64,000 nt of DNA from Symbioplanes lichenis (GTDB lineage: Bacteria > Actinomycetota > Actinomycetes > Mycobacteriales > Micromonosporaceae), in contig NZ_JAUZQD010000013.1 in assembly GCF_030709675.1 (NCBI RefSeq), positions 124,001 to 188,000 on the forward strand. Direction: 5' to 3'. Shown one piece after another: positions 16,640-25,538 of this stretch (position 1 is the first letter of the stretch; each line of letters begins with the position of its first letter). The notes beneath the pieces were generated by a model. The model made no database searches. It worked only from the letters and a program-made list of their open reading frames with translations, and had not been told where the DNA came from. The translations under genes were made by a program, and so were the position numbers.

Positions 16640-17815
16640 CTACCGCGGCTCGTAGAGGCGTTTGTGGCCGGAGATGCCGGCCAGGCGGTACGGCCCGGTG
16701 GTCTCACGCGGCACGGCGAGGTCGCTGCCGTCGACGGGGAAGGACCGGCGGTGCAGCTCCTCGTATCGGGCGTAGTCGATCTCCTGCCGTCGCCGGATCG
16801 CCGCACGGTGGAGATCGGTCCGCAGGTGAGAGCGGTACCCCGGCACGACCTGTCCGCCGAAAAACTCGGCGACGCTGCCGGAACCGTAGCTGAGGAAACC
16901 GATCGTCCGGCCGGTCAGGTCGCCGGCACTGTCGAGCAGTGCGGCCAGCCCGAGATACATCGAGGCGGTGTAGCTGTTCCCGATGACCGCGTTGTAGGAA
17001 GTCGTCCGCCCGATCGCGCGGAGGATGCCGTCGTCGTCGGCGTCCTGGCCGCAGTACTGCACCAGGTGCCGGTGGGCCTTGTGGGCCATCCGGGTGAACG
17101 GCTGGTGGTAGCAGAAGGCGTGGAAGTCGTCGAGCGGGCGGCCGCCCTGCTCGGTGTAGTCCTTCCAGGCCCCCTCCACCGCCTGCAGGTACGCCGAGAT
17201 GGACTCCTGCCCGTCGACCAGGGCGGTGGCGCGGTAGTTCGGCCGCCAGAAGTCCATGACGTCGGCCGTGAACAGGCCCGAGGGACTCTCGACGCGGAGC
17301 AGGGCCGGATCGGCGCCGACGAGCATGGCCACCGCGGCCGCGCCCTGGGTGGACTCGCCGGGGCTGCCCAGGTCGTACTTCGACGTGTCGGTGGCGATGA
17401 CGAGCACCTGTCGCTCCGGGTCCCGGTGGACCAGGCCGACGGCGAACTGGAGCGCGGCCGTCCCGGCGTAGCAAGCCTGTTTGAGCTCCACCACCCGGGT
17501 GGCCGAGGGCATGCCGAGCAGCGAGTGGACGTAGATGCCGGCCGCCTTCGCCTGGTCGATCCCCGTCTCCGTGGCGAGGACGATCGTGCGGATCCGGTCG
17601 GTGCCGTGCCGGGCGAGAACGGGCCGGGCGGCAGTGGCGGCCATGGTGACGACGTCCTCGTCCGCCGCGGGCACACTCATCGCCAGCTGGCCCAGCCCCC
17701 GGTGGTACTTGGCCACGTCGGCGCCGGTCCGCCCGGCCAGCGTCTCGTGCGTCAGGACGTACTCGGTCGTCGCGGCCGAGAGGTCGTGCAGGCCGATGCT
17801 GAGGTCCGAGGACAC
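16640..17815 (-). CDS. mvaS: Hydroxymethylglutaryl-CoA synthase
   Basis: A 391-residue HMG-CoA synthase. The active-site Cys is in ELKQACYAGT, the general-base Glu region in LATETGIDQAKA, and the catalytic His in FCYHQPFTRM. It condenses acetyl-CoA with acetoacetyl-CoA. GTG 17815 starts immediately after the HMG-CoA reductase stop, and the downstream gene encodes the acetoacetyl-CoA synthase that feeds it. The length is normal for bacterial HMGS. It is part of a single minus-strand mevalonate operon with overlapping or nearly touching genes. Confidence 0.96.
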   Translation of the reverse strand: MSSDLSIGLHDLSAATTEYVLTHETLAGRTGADVAKYHRGLGQLAMSVPAADEDVVTMAATAARPVLARHGTDRIRTIVLATETGIDQAKAAGIYVHSLLGMPSATRVVELKQACYAGTAALQFAVGLVHRDPERQVLVIATDTSKYDLGSPGESTQGAAAVAMLVGADPALLRVESPSGLFTADVMDFWRPNYRATALVDGQESISAYLQAVEGAWKDYTEQGGRPLDDFHAFCYHQPFTRMAHKAHRHLVQYCGQDADDDGILRAIGRTTSYNAVIGNSYTASMYLGLAALLDSAGDLTGRTIGFLSYGSGSVAEFFGGQVVPGYRSHLRTDLHRAAIRRRQEIDYARYEELHRRSFPVDGSDLAVPRETTGPYRLAGISGHKRLYEPR

Positions 17816-17816
17816 G

Positions 17817-18878
17817 CTATTCCCCCTTCGTCGCGATCGAGCTGGGGCGTTCTAGCCGGAGGTGCGCTCGCATGAGCTCGCCCTGGTTGGTCTGGGCGGC
17901 GAGCAGCGACAGTTCGCCGCAGAGCACGGTCGCGGCACAGATGACCGCGAGCCGGCGCGCGTTCCCACCCGGCTCGCGTTCGGCCCGGCAGCCGAGCCGG
18001 GTCATGTTCTCCTCCACGAAGCCGAGGCTCTTGCCGTTGCCGACCGTGCCCACGATCAGATTCGGCAGGGTGCACGAGAAGTAGAGGTCGCCGTCGCGGT
18101 CCTCGGCCACGGTCACGCCCTGCGAGCCCTCGACGATGTTGGCCGCGTCCTGGCCGGTCGCCAGGTAGAAGCCGAGCAGCATGTTCGCGTAATGCGCGTT
18201 GGCCGAGCGGATGCCGCCGGCGAGCAAGGTGCCGATCATGTTCTTGTGCACGTTCAGCTCGGCGACCGCGCCCGCCGTGGTGTGCAACCGCTGATGGACG
18301 ATCTCCCGGGGCACGAGGAGCTCGGTGACCACGTTCTTGCCCCGGCCGAGGATGCCGTTGACCGCCGTGGCCTTCTTGTCGGTGCAGTAGTTGGCCGAGA
18401 TCGAGCCGTACCTGATCCCGGGAATGGTGTCCAGGAGGTGCGCGAGGAGGGCATCGGCCGCCAGGGTGGCCATGTTGTGCCCCGAGGCGTCGCCGGTCGA
18501 GAACTCGAACCGGAGGAACAGCAGGTTGGCTGTGATCTCGTGGTGGAACCCGAGGAGCTCCACGAACCGGCCGCACCGGCGCGTGATCTCGCGCAGTTCG
18601 TCGAGGCGGGCGTCGATCTCCAGGACGGCCAGGCAGGCCGTCTGCGCGTCGGCCGCCCGGACCAGGACCGAACGGGTCATCCGCTCGTTGACGAGGGTGG
18701 CGACGATGCCCTGCTCGACGAGCATGGAGACGCGCGCGCCGCGGCTGACCGAGGGCCAGAGCGGCGACTCGTACGTGGCCAGAGGCACCTCGGTCTCGAC
18801 CCGGGCGACGTCGCCCGAGATCCGCACGGGCCCGACCCATTTCATCGGGACGCCGGCGACCAGGCTGGTGTCAGTCAT
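17817..18878 (-). CDS. hmgR: Hydroxymethylglutaryl-CoA reductase (class I-like)
   Basis: A 353-residue HMG-CoA reductase catalytic domain without membrane segments. Catalytic residues are visible: Glu in VETEVPLA, Lys in NYCTDKKATAVN, Asp in GQDAANIVEG and the C-terminal His in ELMRAHLRLER. It reduces HMG-CoA to mevalonate with NADPH. ATG 18878 overlaps the end of the IPP isomerase gene by 8 bp. The DKKA motif and soluble form match the Streptomyces mevalonate-cluster reductases. Confidence 0.96.
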   Translation of the reverse strand: MTDTSLVAGVPMKWVGPVRISGDVARVETEVPLATYESPLWPSVSRGARVSMLVEQGIVATLVNERMTRSVLVRAADAQTACLAVLEIDARLDELREITRRCGRFVELLGFHHEITANLLFLRFEFSTGDASGHNMATLAADALLAHLLDTIPGIRYGSISANYCTDKKATAVNGILGRGKNVVTELLVPREIVHQRLHTTAGAVAELNVHKNMIGTLLAGGIRSANAHYANMLLGFYLATGQDAANIVEGSQGVTVAEDRDGDLYFSCTLPNLIVGTVGNGKSLGFVEENMTRLGCRAEREPGGNARRLAVICAATVLCGELSLLAAQTNQGELMRAHLRLERPSSIATKGE

Positions 18879-19962
18879 CGCTAGTCTCTCCTTCCACCGT
18901 GGAGGTGAACGACCGGGAGCGCGTGGCGAGCCGGTCGGTGTCGATGCCGCGCCGGGCGCAGAACGCGCTGAGACTCCCTTGGATCAGCACGTCGCAGCGG
19001 GTCAGGTCGGCCGGGGTCCGCGCACCGAGGACGGTCATCAGGGCCGCCACCTGGTCGAGCCACGCGGAGATCAGAGAGACCAGGCCCGGGACTCCGGCGT
19101 CGAGCACGGTCTTGAGGAACAGGCCGGAGGCCCCGGCCGCGACGGCCCCGAGGGCCAGGGCTCGCACCACGTCGAGCGGGTGGCGCACCCCGCCCGAGGC
19201 CAGGACGGGAAGTCCGGCGTCCTGGGCGTCGAGCAGGCAGGCGGGGGTGGACTGGCCCCAGCCGAGCAGGAACGAGTAGTCGGCCCGGTCCCGCCGGTCG
19301 TTCTCGATGCGCGCGAAGTCGGTGCCGCCGCTCCCGGAGACGTCGGCGAGCCGCACGCCCAGCGTCCGCAGCCGGAGCAAGGTCTCGCGGCTGAGGCCGA
19401 AACCGACCTCCTTCACGATCACCGGCACGCCGACGCCTTTCACGATCTTCTCGATCGTGGCGGCCCAGGCGGAGAAGTCACGGTCGCCCTCGGGCATGAC
19501 CGTCTCCTGAACGGCATTGAGGTGGATCTGAAGGGCGTCGGCCTCGAGGAGGCCGACGGCCCGGCGCGCGTTCTCGACGGTGGCGTTCGCGTTGACGTTC
19601 GCCATGATGAAGCCGCCGGGATTCTCCTTGCGCATCACCCGGAAGGTGTCCGCCGTCGACGCGTCGGCGAAGTAGGCGCTCATGGAACCGGTCGCGATCG
19701 GCACGCCGGTCTCCCGGGCCGCGATCGCGAGGTCGCGGTTGATCATGCCCGTGCGGACGCTGCCGCCGGTCATCGCGTTGATGTAGAGGGGAACCTCCCA
19801 GGCGATGCCGCCGAACCGCGTGGCCAGCGAGACCTCCGACCGGTCGAGGCCGGCCAGCGCGTGGTGGACGAACCGCACGTCGTCGAACCGGTTGTCCCCC
19901 GCCGGCCGGCGCTGCTGTTCGTGGGCGTGTCGGACGTGGTCGTCCTTGCGGCCGGCGATCAT
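18871..19962 (-). CDS. fni: Type 2 isopentenyl-diphosphate isomerase (FMN)
   Basis: A 363-residue FMN-dependent isomerase of the Fni type: RKDDHV at the N-terminus, INAMTGGS, IATGSMSA, QIHLNAVQE (catalytic Gln/Glu region) and DVSGSGGTDFA. It interconverts IPP and DMAPP so the operon can feed a prenyl diphosphate synthase directly. ATG 19962 overlaps the phosphomevalonate kinase stop (ATGA). The frame stays open ~570 bp upstream, but that is antisense shadow of the kinase gene; homology begins at MIAGRKDDHV. Confidence 0.96.
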   Translation of the reverse strand: MIAGRKDDHVRHAHEQQRRPAGDNRFDDVRFVHHALAGLDRSEVSLATRFGGIAWEVPLYINAMTGGSVRTGMINRDLAIAARETGVPIATGSMSAYFADASTADTFRVMRKENPGGFIMANVNANATVENARRAVGLLEADALQIHLNAVQETVMPEGDRDFSAWAATIEKIVKGVGVPVIVKEVGFGLSRETLLRLRTLGVRLADVSGSGGTDFARIENDRRDRADYSFLLGWGQSTPACLLDAQDAGLPVLASGGVRHPLDVVRALALGAVAAGASGLFLKTVLDAGVPGLVSLISAWLDQVAALMTVLGARTPADLTRCDVLIQGSLSAFCARRGIDTDRLATRSRSFTSTVEGETSDD

Positions 19963-21062
19963 GCTCCGCTCCCGTTGCTCGGCTCGACTCGGATAGGTAC
20001 AGGCAGCACGCCGGCGGCAACCCACGCGTGGTGCAGCCGGGTGATCTCGGTGTCCGCCCCGGCCGTCAGGAGCGCGATCCCGCAGTCGCCGCCCCCGGCG
20101 CCGGAGGGTTTCGCCGCGGCGCCGACCGCTTCCGCGGCGTCGCACAACGCCGTGAGACGCTCGGTGAAGATGCCGAGCCGCATGGCGCCGTCCAGCTCGG
20201 CCAGCACCTGGCGAGCCGTACGCACGTGGTGCCGCAGCTCGTCGCCGGCGCCCCGGTCCAGCGCGTGGATGGCGCCGCGTACGCAGGCGTCGCTGCGATC
20301 GAGGAAGAGCCGGTGTGCCGCTGTGCCGGCCCGCAGGCGCTTGGTCAGCGAGACAGTGCTCGCCGGCTCGCCGGTCCAGCCGACCTGCAGCGTGAGTGCG
20401 CGTGGCGGCCGCAGCCGCCGTAGCCCGAAACCGGGCCACGGCACCCGCAGCGCCTCGGCGACGCCGCGGCGCTGGGCGAGATCGGCGACGGCGGCCCGAT
20501 CGGGTGCGTGGTAGGCGAGCCAGCCGCCCCACACGCTCGCGGCGATGTCCCCGCCGGAGGCGCGGGGATCGTGCGCCGCCGTCGCCAGCAGTGCCAGCCG
20601 GTACCGCTCTTCGGGCGAGAGGCGCACGCCGCAGGACGCGGCCACGGCCGTCACGGTGGCGACGGTGACCGCCCCGCTCGAGCCGAGGCCGAACTTGGTT
20701 CCGTCGCGGTGGAGATCGCTGCCGACCGAGACATGGATCGCGGGAAGGCGGATGCCGCGGGCTCTGAGCAGCGCCCCGGTGACCGAGACGGCGGACAGCA
20801 CGGGGCTGACGGCCCCCGGCGCCGGCTGCTCGTCCGAGCCGGCGGGCCGGAGCAGGTCGCCGGCCCAGCGTGCCCGGACGACGCCGGGCCAGAGATCGGA
20901 GGCGACAGCGACTCCGGCGTCCCCCGTGTGCGACACGCTGACGGTGACCCGCCGGTCGACCGCGACGAGGATCGCCGGATGGCCCGGCTCGACGACCGCG
21001 TACTCGCCGGCGATGAACAGCTTGCCCGGCGCGTGCCGGCGCACGGTCGCCCGGCCGCTCAC
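19959..21062 (-). CDS. mvaK2: Phosphomevalonate kinase (GHMP family)
   Basis: A 367-residue GHMP kinase: APGKLFIAGEYAVV at the N-terminus, the ATP-binding FGLGSSGAVTVA loop, and PSGAGGGDCGIAL near the C-terminus. It phosphorylates mevalonate 5-phosphate. It lies between the decarboxylase gene (overlap of 4 bp) and the isomerase gene (overlap of 4 bp), the order known for the Streptomyces mevalonate clusters, which is the main reason for choosing this GHMP subfamily. Confidence 0.94.
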   Translation of the reverse strand: MSGRATVRRHAPGKLFIAGEYAVVEPGHPAILVAVDRRVTVSVSHTGDAGVAVASDLWPGVVRARWAGDLLRPAGSDEQPAPGAVSPVLSAVSVTGALLRARGIRLPAIHVSVGSDLHRDGTKFGLGSSGAVTVATVTAVAASCGVRLSPEERYRLALLATAAHDPRASGGDIAASVWGGWLAYHAPDRAAVADLAQRRGVAEALRVPWPGFGLRRLRPPRALTLQVGWTGEPASTVSLTKRLRAGTAAHRLFLDRSDACVRGAIHALDRGAGDELRHHVRTARQVLAELDGAMRLGIFTERLTALCDAAEAVGAAAKPSGAGGGDCGIALLTAGADTEITRLHHAWVAAGVLPVPIRVEPSNGSGA

Positions 21063-22093
21063 TGCCCGGTCCTCAGGTGCGCGCCCGGTCCCCGGCGGGC
21101 GATGATCACCGGACAGCCCGGCGCGGCGCCGCGCAGTTCGGCGGCCACGCGCGGGCCGTCCTCGCGGTGACAGAGCACTTTGACGTTGGGGCCGGCGTCC
21201 ATGGTCGCGTAGGCCGCGATGCCCTGAGCCCGCAATCGCACGACATGGTCGAGCACGGTGACAGTCGCCGGCGAGAAGTACCGCACCGCCGGTCGCGCGG
21301 CCAGCATCGTCGCGTGCATGCCGAGGGCGTTGCGCTCCGCGATCTCACCCACCAGGTCCAGGTCGCCGCGGTGCAGGGCCGTGCGCATCTCGGCCAGGTC
21401 GGTCCGGCTGGAGTCGGCCCAGGCCCGGTACAGCGGTGAGGTCTCGGTGGTGCGTCGCATGGCGACCCGGCTCGAGACGGACTTGGCGTCCGCGTCCAGC
21501 AGCACGATCACCAGCGCGGGGTCGAAGTCCGGGACGGCGACGGGCTCGGCGAACGAGTCGAGGTCGGCGCCGGGCCCGCGGCCGGCCCGGCAGATCGCCC
21601 AGCCGCCGAAGACCGACCGCGCCGCCGACACGGAACCGCGGCGGGCCAGCCGCGAGAGGGCGGCCGGGCCGAGCTCGAGGCCGTAGGCTGCGGCGCCGGC
21701 CAGGGCCAGAGCGGCGAACCCGCTCGCGGAGGAGGCCAGGCCCGCCGCGGTGGGGACCGTGTTGCGGGTGTCGACGACGGCGGACTCGGGACGGCCCGCC
21801 CGCTCGCGCAGCAGATCCAGGAAGGCGGCCACGCGCTTCGCCACTCCCGCCTCCGCGGGCCGGCCGCCGAGCGACACGCGGTCCTCCCGCCCGGCCGGCC
21901 CCAGCCGGACCGTGGTGGTGGTCGGGAAGACGTCCAGCGTGATCGACAGGCTGTCGACGGCCGGGATCATGAGTCCTTCGTCGCGCTTGCCCCAGTACTT
22001 GATGAGCGCGATGTTCGGATGAGCGACCGCGGTGGCGCCCGCCGGGGCCGCGTCCTCCGGCTCCACCGCCCGCGCCGGGTGATCAGTCGCCAT
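21059..22093 (-). CDS. mvaD: Diphosphomevalonate decarboxylase
   Basis: A 344-residue GHMP enzyme with the decarboxylase signatures AHPNIALIKYWGKRDE and TAAGLASSASGFAAL, and the MDAGPNVKVLC segment. It makes IPP from mevalonate diphosphate with ATP hydrolysis. It overlaps the kinase genes on both sides (11 bp with mevalonate kinase, 4 bp with phosphomevalonate kinase), showing a tightly coupled operon. Confidence 0.96.
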   Translation of the reverse strand: MATDHPARAVEPEDAAPAGATAVAHPNIALIKYWGKRDEGLMIPAVDSLSITLDVFPTTTTVRLGPAGREDRVSLGGRPAEAGVAKRVAAFLDLLRERAGRPESAVVDTRNTVPTAAGLASSASGFAALALAGAAAYGLELGPAALSRLARRGSVSAARSVFGGWAICRAGRGPGADLDSFAEPVAVPDFDPALVIVLLDADAKSVSSRVAMRRTTETSPLYRAWADSSRTDLAEMRTALHRGDLDLVGEIAERNALGMHATMLAARPAVRYFSPATVTVLDHVVRLRAQGIAAYATMDAGPNVKVLCHREDGPRVAAELRGAAPGCPVIIARRGPGAHLRTGQ

Positions 22094-23108
22094 GGTGCGC
22101 GAGGCCCCCCATCGGGGCGACCCAGAGCTGCGTGGCGCCCGCCGCGCGGAGCTCCCGGACGACGGTCCCGGTCGCCCGGAGGTCCGGAACCAGCGCGATC
22201 ATGCAGCCGCCCAGTCCGCCGCCGGTGATCTTGGCACCCAGGGCGCCCGCGGCGAGCGCCGCCTCGACCAGCGTGTCGATCCGGCCGGTGCTGATGCCTG
22301 CCTCCCGGAGCACCCGGTGGTTGGCGGTCAGCCGGCCGCCGAACGCCCGCAGGTCGCCGTGCCCGAGATCGCGCACGGCGGCGCTCGTCAGGTCGGCCAC
22401 GGCGGTCACGAAGGACGCACGCCGCGCGGGCTCGCGGGCGAATCTTCTCGCCAGTTGCTCCACCGCCTCCTTGGTGCTGCTGCCGGTGCCGCTGTCCCCG
22501 ATCACGAGGGCCGCGCGGGCGGCGGCCCGGGCGTCCGGAACCGGGTGGACCGTGCCGGACCGGAACACGAGTGCGGAGACGGCGCCGGTGGCGACGGCGT
22601 CGATGCCGCTCGCCCGGCCGTGGGCCACGCGCTCCGACGACTGCACCAGGTCGTAGAGCTCGCCGGCGTCGAGGTGCCGGCCGAACGCCCCGGCGAGGGC
22701 GAGGGCGGCCGCGCGGGCGCAGGCGGCGCTGGAACCGAGCCCGCGCCCCCGGGGGACGGCGGACTCGACGACGATGTCCACCCCGGACCGCGCCTGCGGG
22801 CCGGCGCGGTCCAAGAACTTCTCCACCAGGTGGTGCAGCCCGTCCACGGCCGGCAGCCGCACCGATTCCGTCGCCGAATCCGCCGGCTCCCCGGTCGTGA
22901 AGGAGATCCGGCCGGTGTGTCCTCCGCCGGGGAAACGGGTGGCCGTCGCCGTGACCGTCAGCTGCGGGAGCGGGATGACCAGCGCGGGGGCGCCGTACAC
23001 GACGGCGTGCTCGCCGAGCAGGATGGCCTTGCCGTGCGCGCGCCCGGCACCCCGCCCGATGCCGGTGCGGTGCGTGCGGGCCGGGGAAAGGCTGTGCGGG
23101 TCAGGCAT
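22083..23108 (-). CDS. mvaK1: Mevalonate kinase
   Basis: A 341-residue GHMP kinase: GKAILLGEHAVVYG, the ATP loop PRGRGLGSSAACA, and KITGGGLGGCMIAL at the C-terminal motif. It phosphorylates mevalonate and is the first kinase of the lower pathway. ATG 23108 overlaps the metK stop by 8 bp, which ties the mevalonate genes to the SAM synthetase gene in one transcript. Identity within the GHMP family is supported by both motifs and position. Confidence 0.95.
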   Translation of the reverse strand: MPDPHSLSPARTHRTGIGRGAGRAHGKAILLGEHAVVYGAPALVIPLPQLTVTATATRFPGGGHTGRISFTTGEPADSATESVRLPAVDGLHHLVEKFLDRAGPQARSGVDIVVESAVPRGRGLGSSAACARAAALALAGAFGRHLDAGELYDLVQSSERVAHGRASGIDAVATGAVSALVFRSGTVHPVPDARAAARAALVIGDSGTGSSTKEAVEQLARRFAREPARRASFVTAVADLTSAAVRDLGHGDLRAFGGRLTANHRVLREAGISTGRIDTLVEAALAAGALGAKITGGGLGGCMIALVPDLRATGTVVRELRAAGATQLWVAPMGGLAHHGD

Positions 23109-24294
23109 CGGCTGCCCGCCTGAGGTCGGCCGCCCGGCCGGTGCTCTCCCACGTGAAACCGGGGAGATCCCGGCCGAAGTGACCGTAGGCGGCCGTCTGC
23201 CGGTAGATCGGGCGGAGCAGGTCGAGATCGCGGATGATCGCGGCCGGGCGCAGGTCGAACACCTTGCCCACGGCCTTCTCGATCCGATCGGCCGGGACCT
23301 TCTCCGTGCCGAAGGTCTCGACGAACAGGCTCACCGGGTGCGCCTTGCCGATCGCGTACGCGACCTGCGCCTCGCACCGCTCCGCGAGACCCGCGGCAAC
23401 CACGTTCTTGGCGACCCAGCGCATCGCGTACGCCGCCGACCGATCCACCTTCGACGGGTCCTTGCCCGAGAAGGCGCCGCCGCCGTGCCGGGCGTACCCG
23501 CCGTACGTGTCCACGATGATCTTGCGGCCGGTCAGGCCGGCGTCGCCCATGGGCCCGCCGACCTCGAAGCGGCCCGTCGGGTTCACGAGCAACCGGTAGT
23601 CCCGGGTGTCGAGATCCAGTTCCGCCAGTTCCGGTGCGACGACGTGCTCCCGGACGTCCGGGGTGAGCAGCGACTCGAGCGAGATCGCCGGAGCGTGTTG
23701 CGTCGACAGCACGACCGTGTGCAGCCGGACCGGGCGCAGGCCGTCGTACTCGATCGTGACCTGGGTCTTGCCGTCCGGGCGCAGATAGGGAATCGTGCCG
23801 TCCTTGCGCACCTCGGACAGGCGCCGGGCGAGACGGTGGGCGAGCGCGATCGGCAGCGGCATCAGCTCGGGGGTCTCGGAGCAGGCGAAGCCGAACATCA
23901 TGCCCTGGTCGCCGGCGCCCTGCGCGTCGAGCACGTGCTCCGAGCCGTCCGTCCGCAGCTCGACGGCGCTGTCCACCCCCTGGGCGATGTCAGGCGACTG
24001 CGCGCCGAGGGACACGCTGACGCCGCAGGAGGTGCCGTCGAAGCCCTTCTGCGACGAGTCGTAGCCGACGCCGAGGACGGTGTCGCGGACGATGCTCGGG
24101 ATGTCGGCGTACGCCTGCGTGGTGACCTCGCCGGCCACGTGCACCTGACCGGTCGTGATCAGCGTCTCGACGGCCACCCGGCTGCGCGGGTCCGCGGCCA
24201 GCAGGGCGTCGAGAACGCCGTCGCTGATCTGGTCGGCGATCTTGTCCGGGTGGCCTTCCGTGACCGACTCGGAGGTGAACAGGCGAAGGGTCAT
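23101..24294 (-). CDS. metK: S-adenosylmethionine synthetase
   Basis: A full-length 397-residue MAT: TSESVTEGHPDKIADQISD, the GAGDQGMMFGF loop and GGGAFSGKDPSKVDRSA are all intact. It makes SAM from methionine and ATP. Actinomycetes normally carry one housekeeping metK elsewhere, so this operon copy is probably a dedicated or extra supply for the several SAM-dependent steps here (two small methyltransferases, one sugar O-methyltransferase and at least one radical SAM enzyme). It overlaps mevalonate kinase downstream and lies 66 bp after the 3-ketoreductase gene. Whether it is the only copy in the genome cannot be told from this window. Confidence 0.96.
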   Translation of the reverse strand: MTLRLFTSESVTEGHPDKIADQISDGVLDALLAADPRSRVAVETLITTGQVHVAGEVTTQAYADIPSIVRDTVLGVGYDSSQKGFDGTSCGVSVSLGAQSPDIAQGVDSAVELRTDGSEHVLDAQGAGDQGMMFGFACSETPELMPLPIALAHRLARRLSEVRKDGTIPYLRPDGKTQVTIEYDGLRPVRLHTVVLSTQHAPAISLESLLTPDVREHVVAPELAELDLDTRDYRLLVNPTGRFEVGGPMGDAGLTGRKIIVDTYGGYARHGGGAFSGKDPSKVDRSAAYAMRWVAKNVVAAGLAERCEAQVAYAIGKAHPVSLFVETFGTEKVPADRIEKAVGKVFDLRPAAIIRDLDLLRPIYRQTAAYGHFGRDLPGFTWESTGRAADLRRAADA

Positions 24295-24360
24295 GAGGGC
24301 TCCAGGGACGGGCTCGGGTGGACGGACGGGACGGCCCGCACGGGGCCCTGACGCCGCGGT

Positions 24361-25368
24361 TCAGGAGACGTACGCGTACTCGGCCTTGTCGCGGATGTCG
24401 TCGACGAGCTCGGCCTGCCGGAGCGAGTCGCCGGTCTGGGTGGCCACGTCACGGGCGACCGCGGCCTCGCCGGACCGGACGGCGGAGGCGAAGAAGGCGA
24501 TGATCCTCGCGAACTGGTCCGCCGGGGCGAGGACGATCTCCGTGTGGCCGTCCCGGCCGTCGACCCGGACGACGGGGTGATGATCGGGCGGTGGCGTGAA
24601 CGCCCGGGGCAGGGTCAGGCGGCCGGCTGCGCCGCGGAGCTCGTACCGGCTGTCGTACGAATGCTCCATGCCGAACGCGAGCTGAGCCGTGACACCGTCC
24701 GGGTCGGACAGCAGCATGCCGCCGCCCACGACGACCCGGCGGGCCCGGTCGACGCGGAGCGCCGCACCGACCACCCGCAGCCGGGGCCCGGCGAACCGCA
24801 GCGCGGCCCGGACGGGGTAGACCCCGATGTCGGCCAGGGCACCGCCGCCGACGCCGGGCCGGTACCGGGCATCGGCCGGCGGCCTCGGCGGGATCGTGAA
24901 GGCGCTCACGAACGAGCGCAGCTCGCCGATGGTGCCCGCCGACACCAGCTCGTCGATCCGGCGATGCTGCGGATGATGGACGAACATCATGTTCTCCAGC
25001 AGCACCTTCCCCCGGCGGCCGGCCAGGGCGATGAGGCGTCCGGTCTCCCGGGACCGCATGGTGAGCGGCTTCTCGGCGAGGACGTGCTTGCCGGCCAGCA
25101 GCGCCCGTTCGACCCACTCGGCGTGCAGCGCGGCCGGCAACGGGATGTAGACGGCGTCCACGTCGTCGCGCCGGAGCAGTTCCGCATAGCCGCGCACCGC
25201 CACCCCGCCGAACTGCGCGGTGAACCGCTCGGCCTTCCGTAGTTCCCGGCTGGCCACGGCCCGTATCTCCACGGCCGGCACGGTCCGCATCGCCGGAAGC
25301 GTCCGCCGCCACGCGATGTCCGCGCAGCCGAGCACGCCGAATCTCACCGAGCCGGGTTGTTCCGTCAT
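24361..25368 (-). CDS. Gfo/Idh/MocA oxidoreductase, probable NDP-hexose 3-ketoreductase
   Basis: A 335-residue dehydrogenase with an N-terminal NAD(P)-binding fold (FGVLGCADIAWR), AEKPLTMRS (the EKP motif Lys) and FVHHPQHRRI. NDP-hexose 3-ketoreductases of deoxysugar pathways belong to this family and act after the 2,3-dehydratase, which is encoded at 59444-60835. That pairing would give 2-deoxygenation. ATG 25368 with GGAAGGCAGGA upstream is chosen over an in-frame GTG/ATG 36 bp earlier. It is the first gene of the minus-strand operon that continues into metK and the mevalonate genes. Confidence 0.8.
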   Translation of the reverse strand: MTEQPGSVRFGVLGCADIAWRRTLPAMRTVPAVEIRAVASRELRKAERFTAQFGGVAVRGYAELLRRDDVDAVYIPLPAALHAEWVERALLAGKHVLAEKPLTMRSRETGRLIALAGRRGKVLLENMMFVHHPQHRRIDELVSAGTIGELRSFVSAFTIPPRPPADARYRPGVGGGALADIGVYPVRAALRFAGPRLRVVGAALRVDRARRVVVGGGMLLSDPDGVTAQLAFGMEHSYDSRYELRGAAGRLTLPRAFTPPPDHHPVVRVDGRDGHTEIVLAPADQFARIIAFFASAVRSGEAAVARDVATQTGDSLRQAELVDDIRDKAEYAYVS

Positions 25369-25538
25369 GTCCTGCCTTCCGACTCCGTGGCCGTTCGGCC
25401 GCATCGCGGTAACGCGAACCTGATGAATCGCACCACCGGGCCGGCGGGTCGCGGTACCCCGGTTTTATGAGGGATTGATCCGCCCGAGCGGCGCCCGGCA
25501 AGGTGACTTCCGATGCTGACAGGAAGAGGTAACCAGCC
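25369..25538. promoter_or_regulatory. Divergent promoter region between 3-ketoreductase and P450 genes
   Basis: This 170-bp gap separates two divergent operons: the minus-strand sugar/mevalonate operon and the plus-strand pyrrole/GGPP operon. It contains a locally AT-richer stretch (GGTTTTATGAGGGATTG near 25459) and, at the right end, GGAAGAGG as the ribosome site of the P450. The TATGAGGGATTG part loosely resembles the AATCAGGGTTTG found upstream of another P450 (near 51471). Exact promoters are not resolved. Confidence 0.5.
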
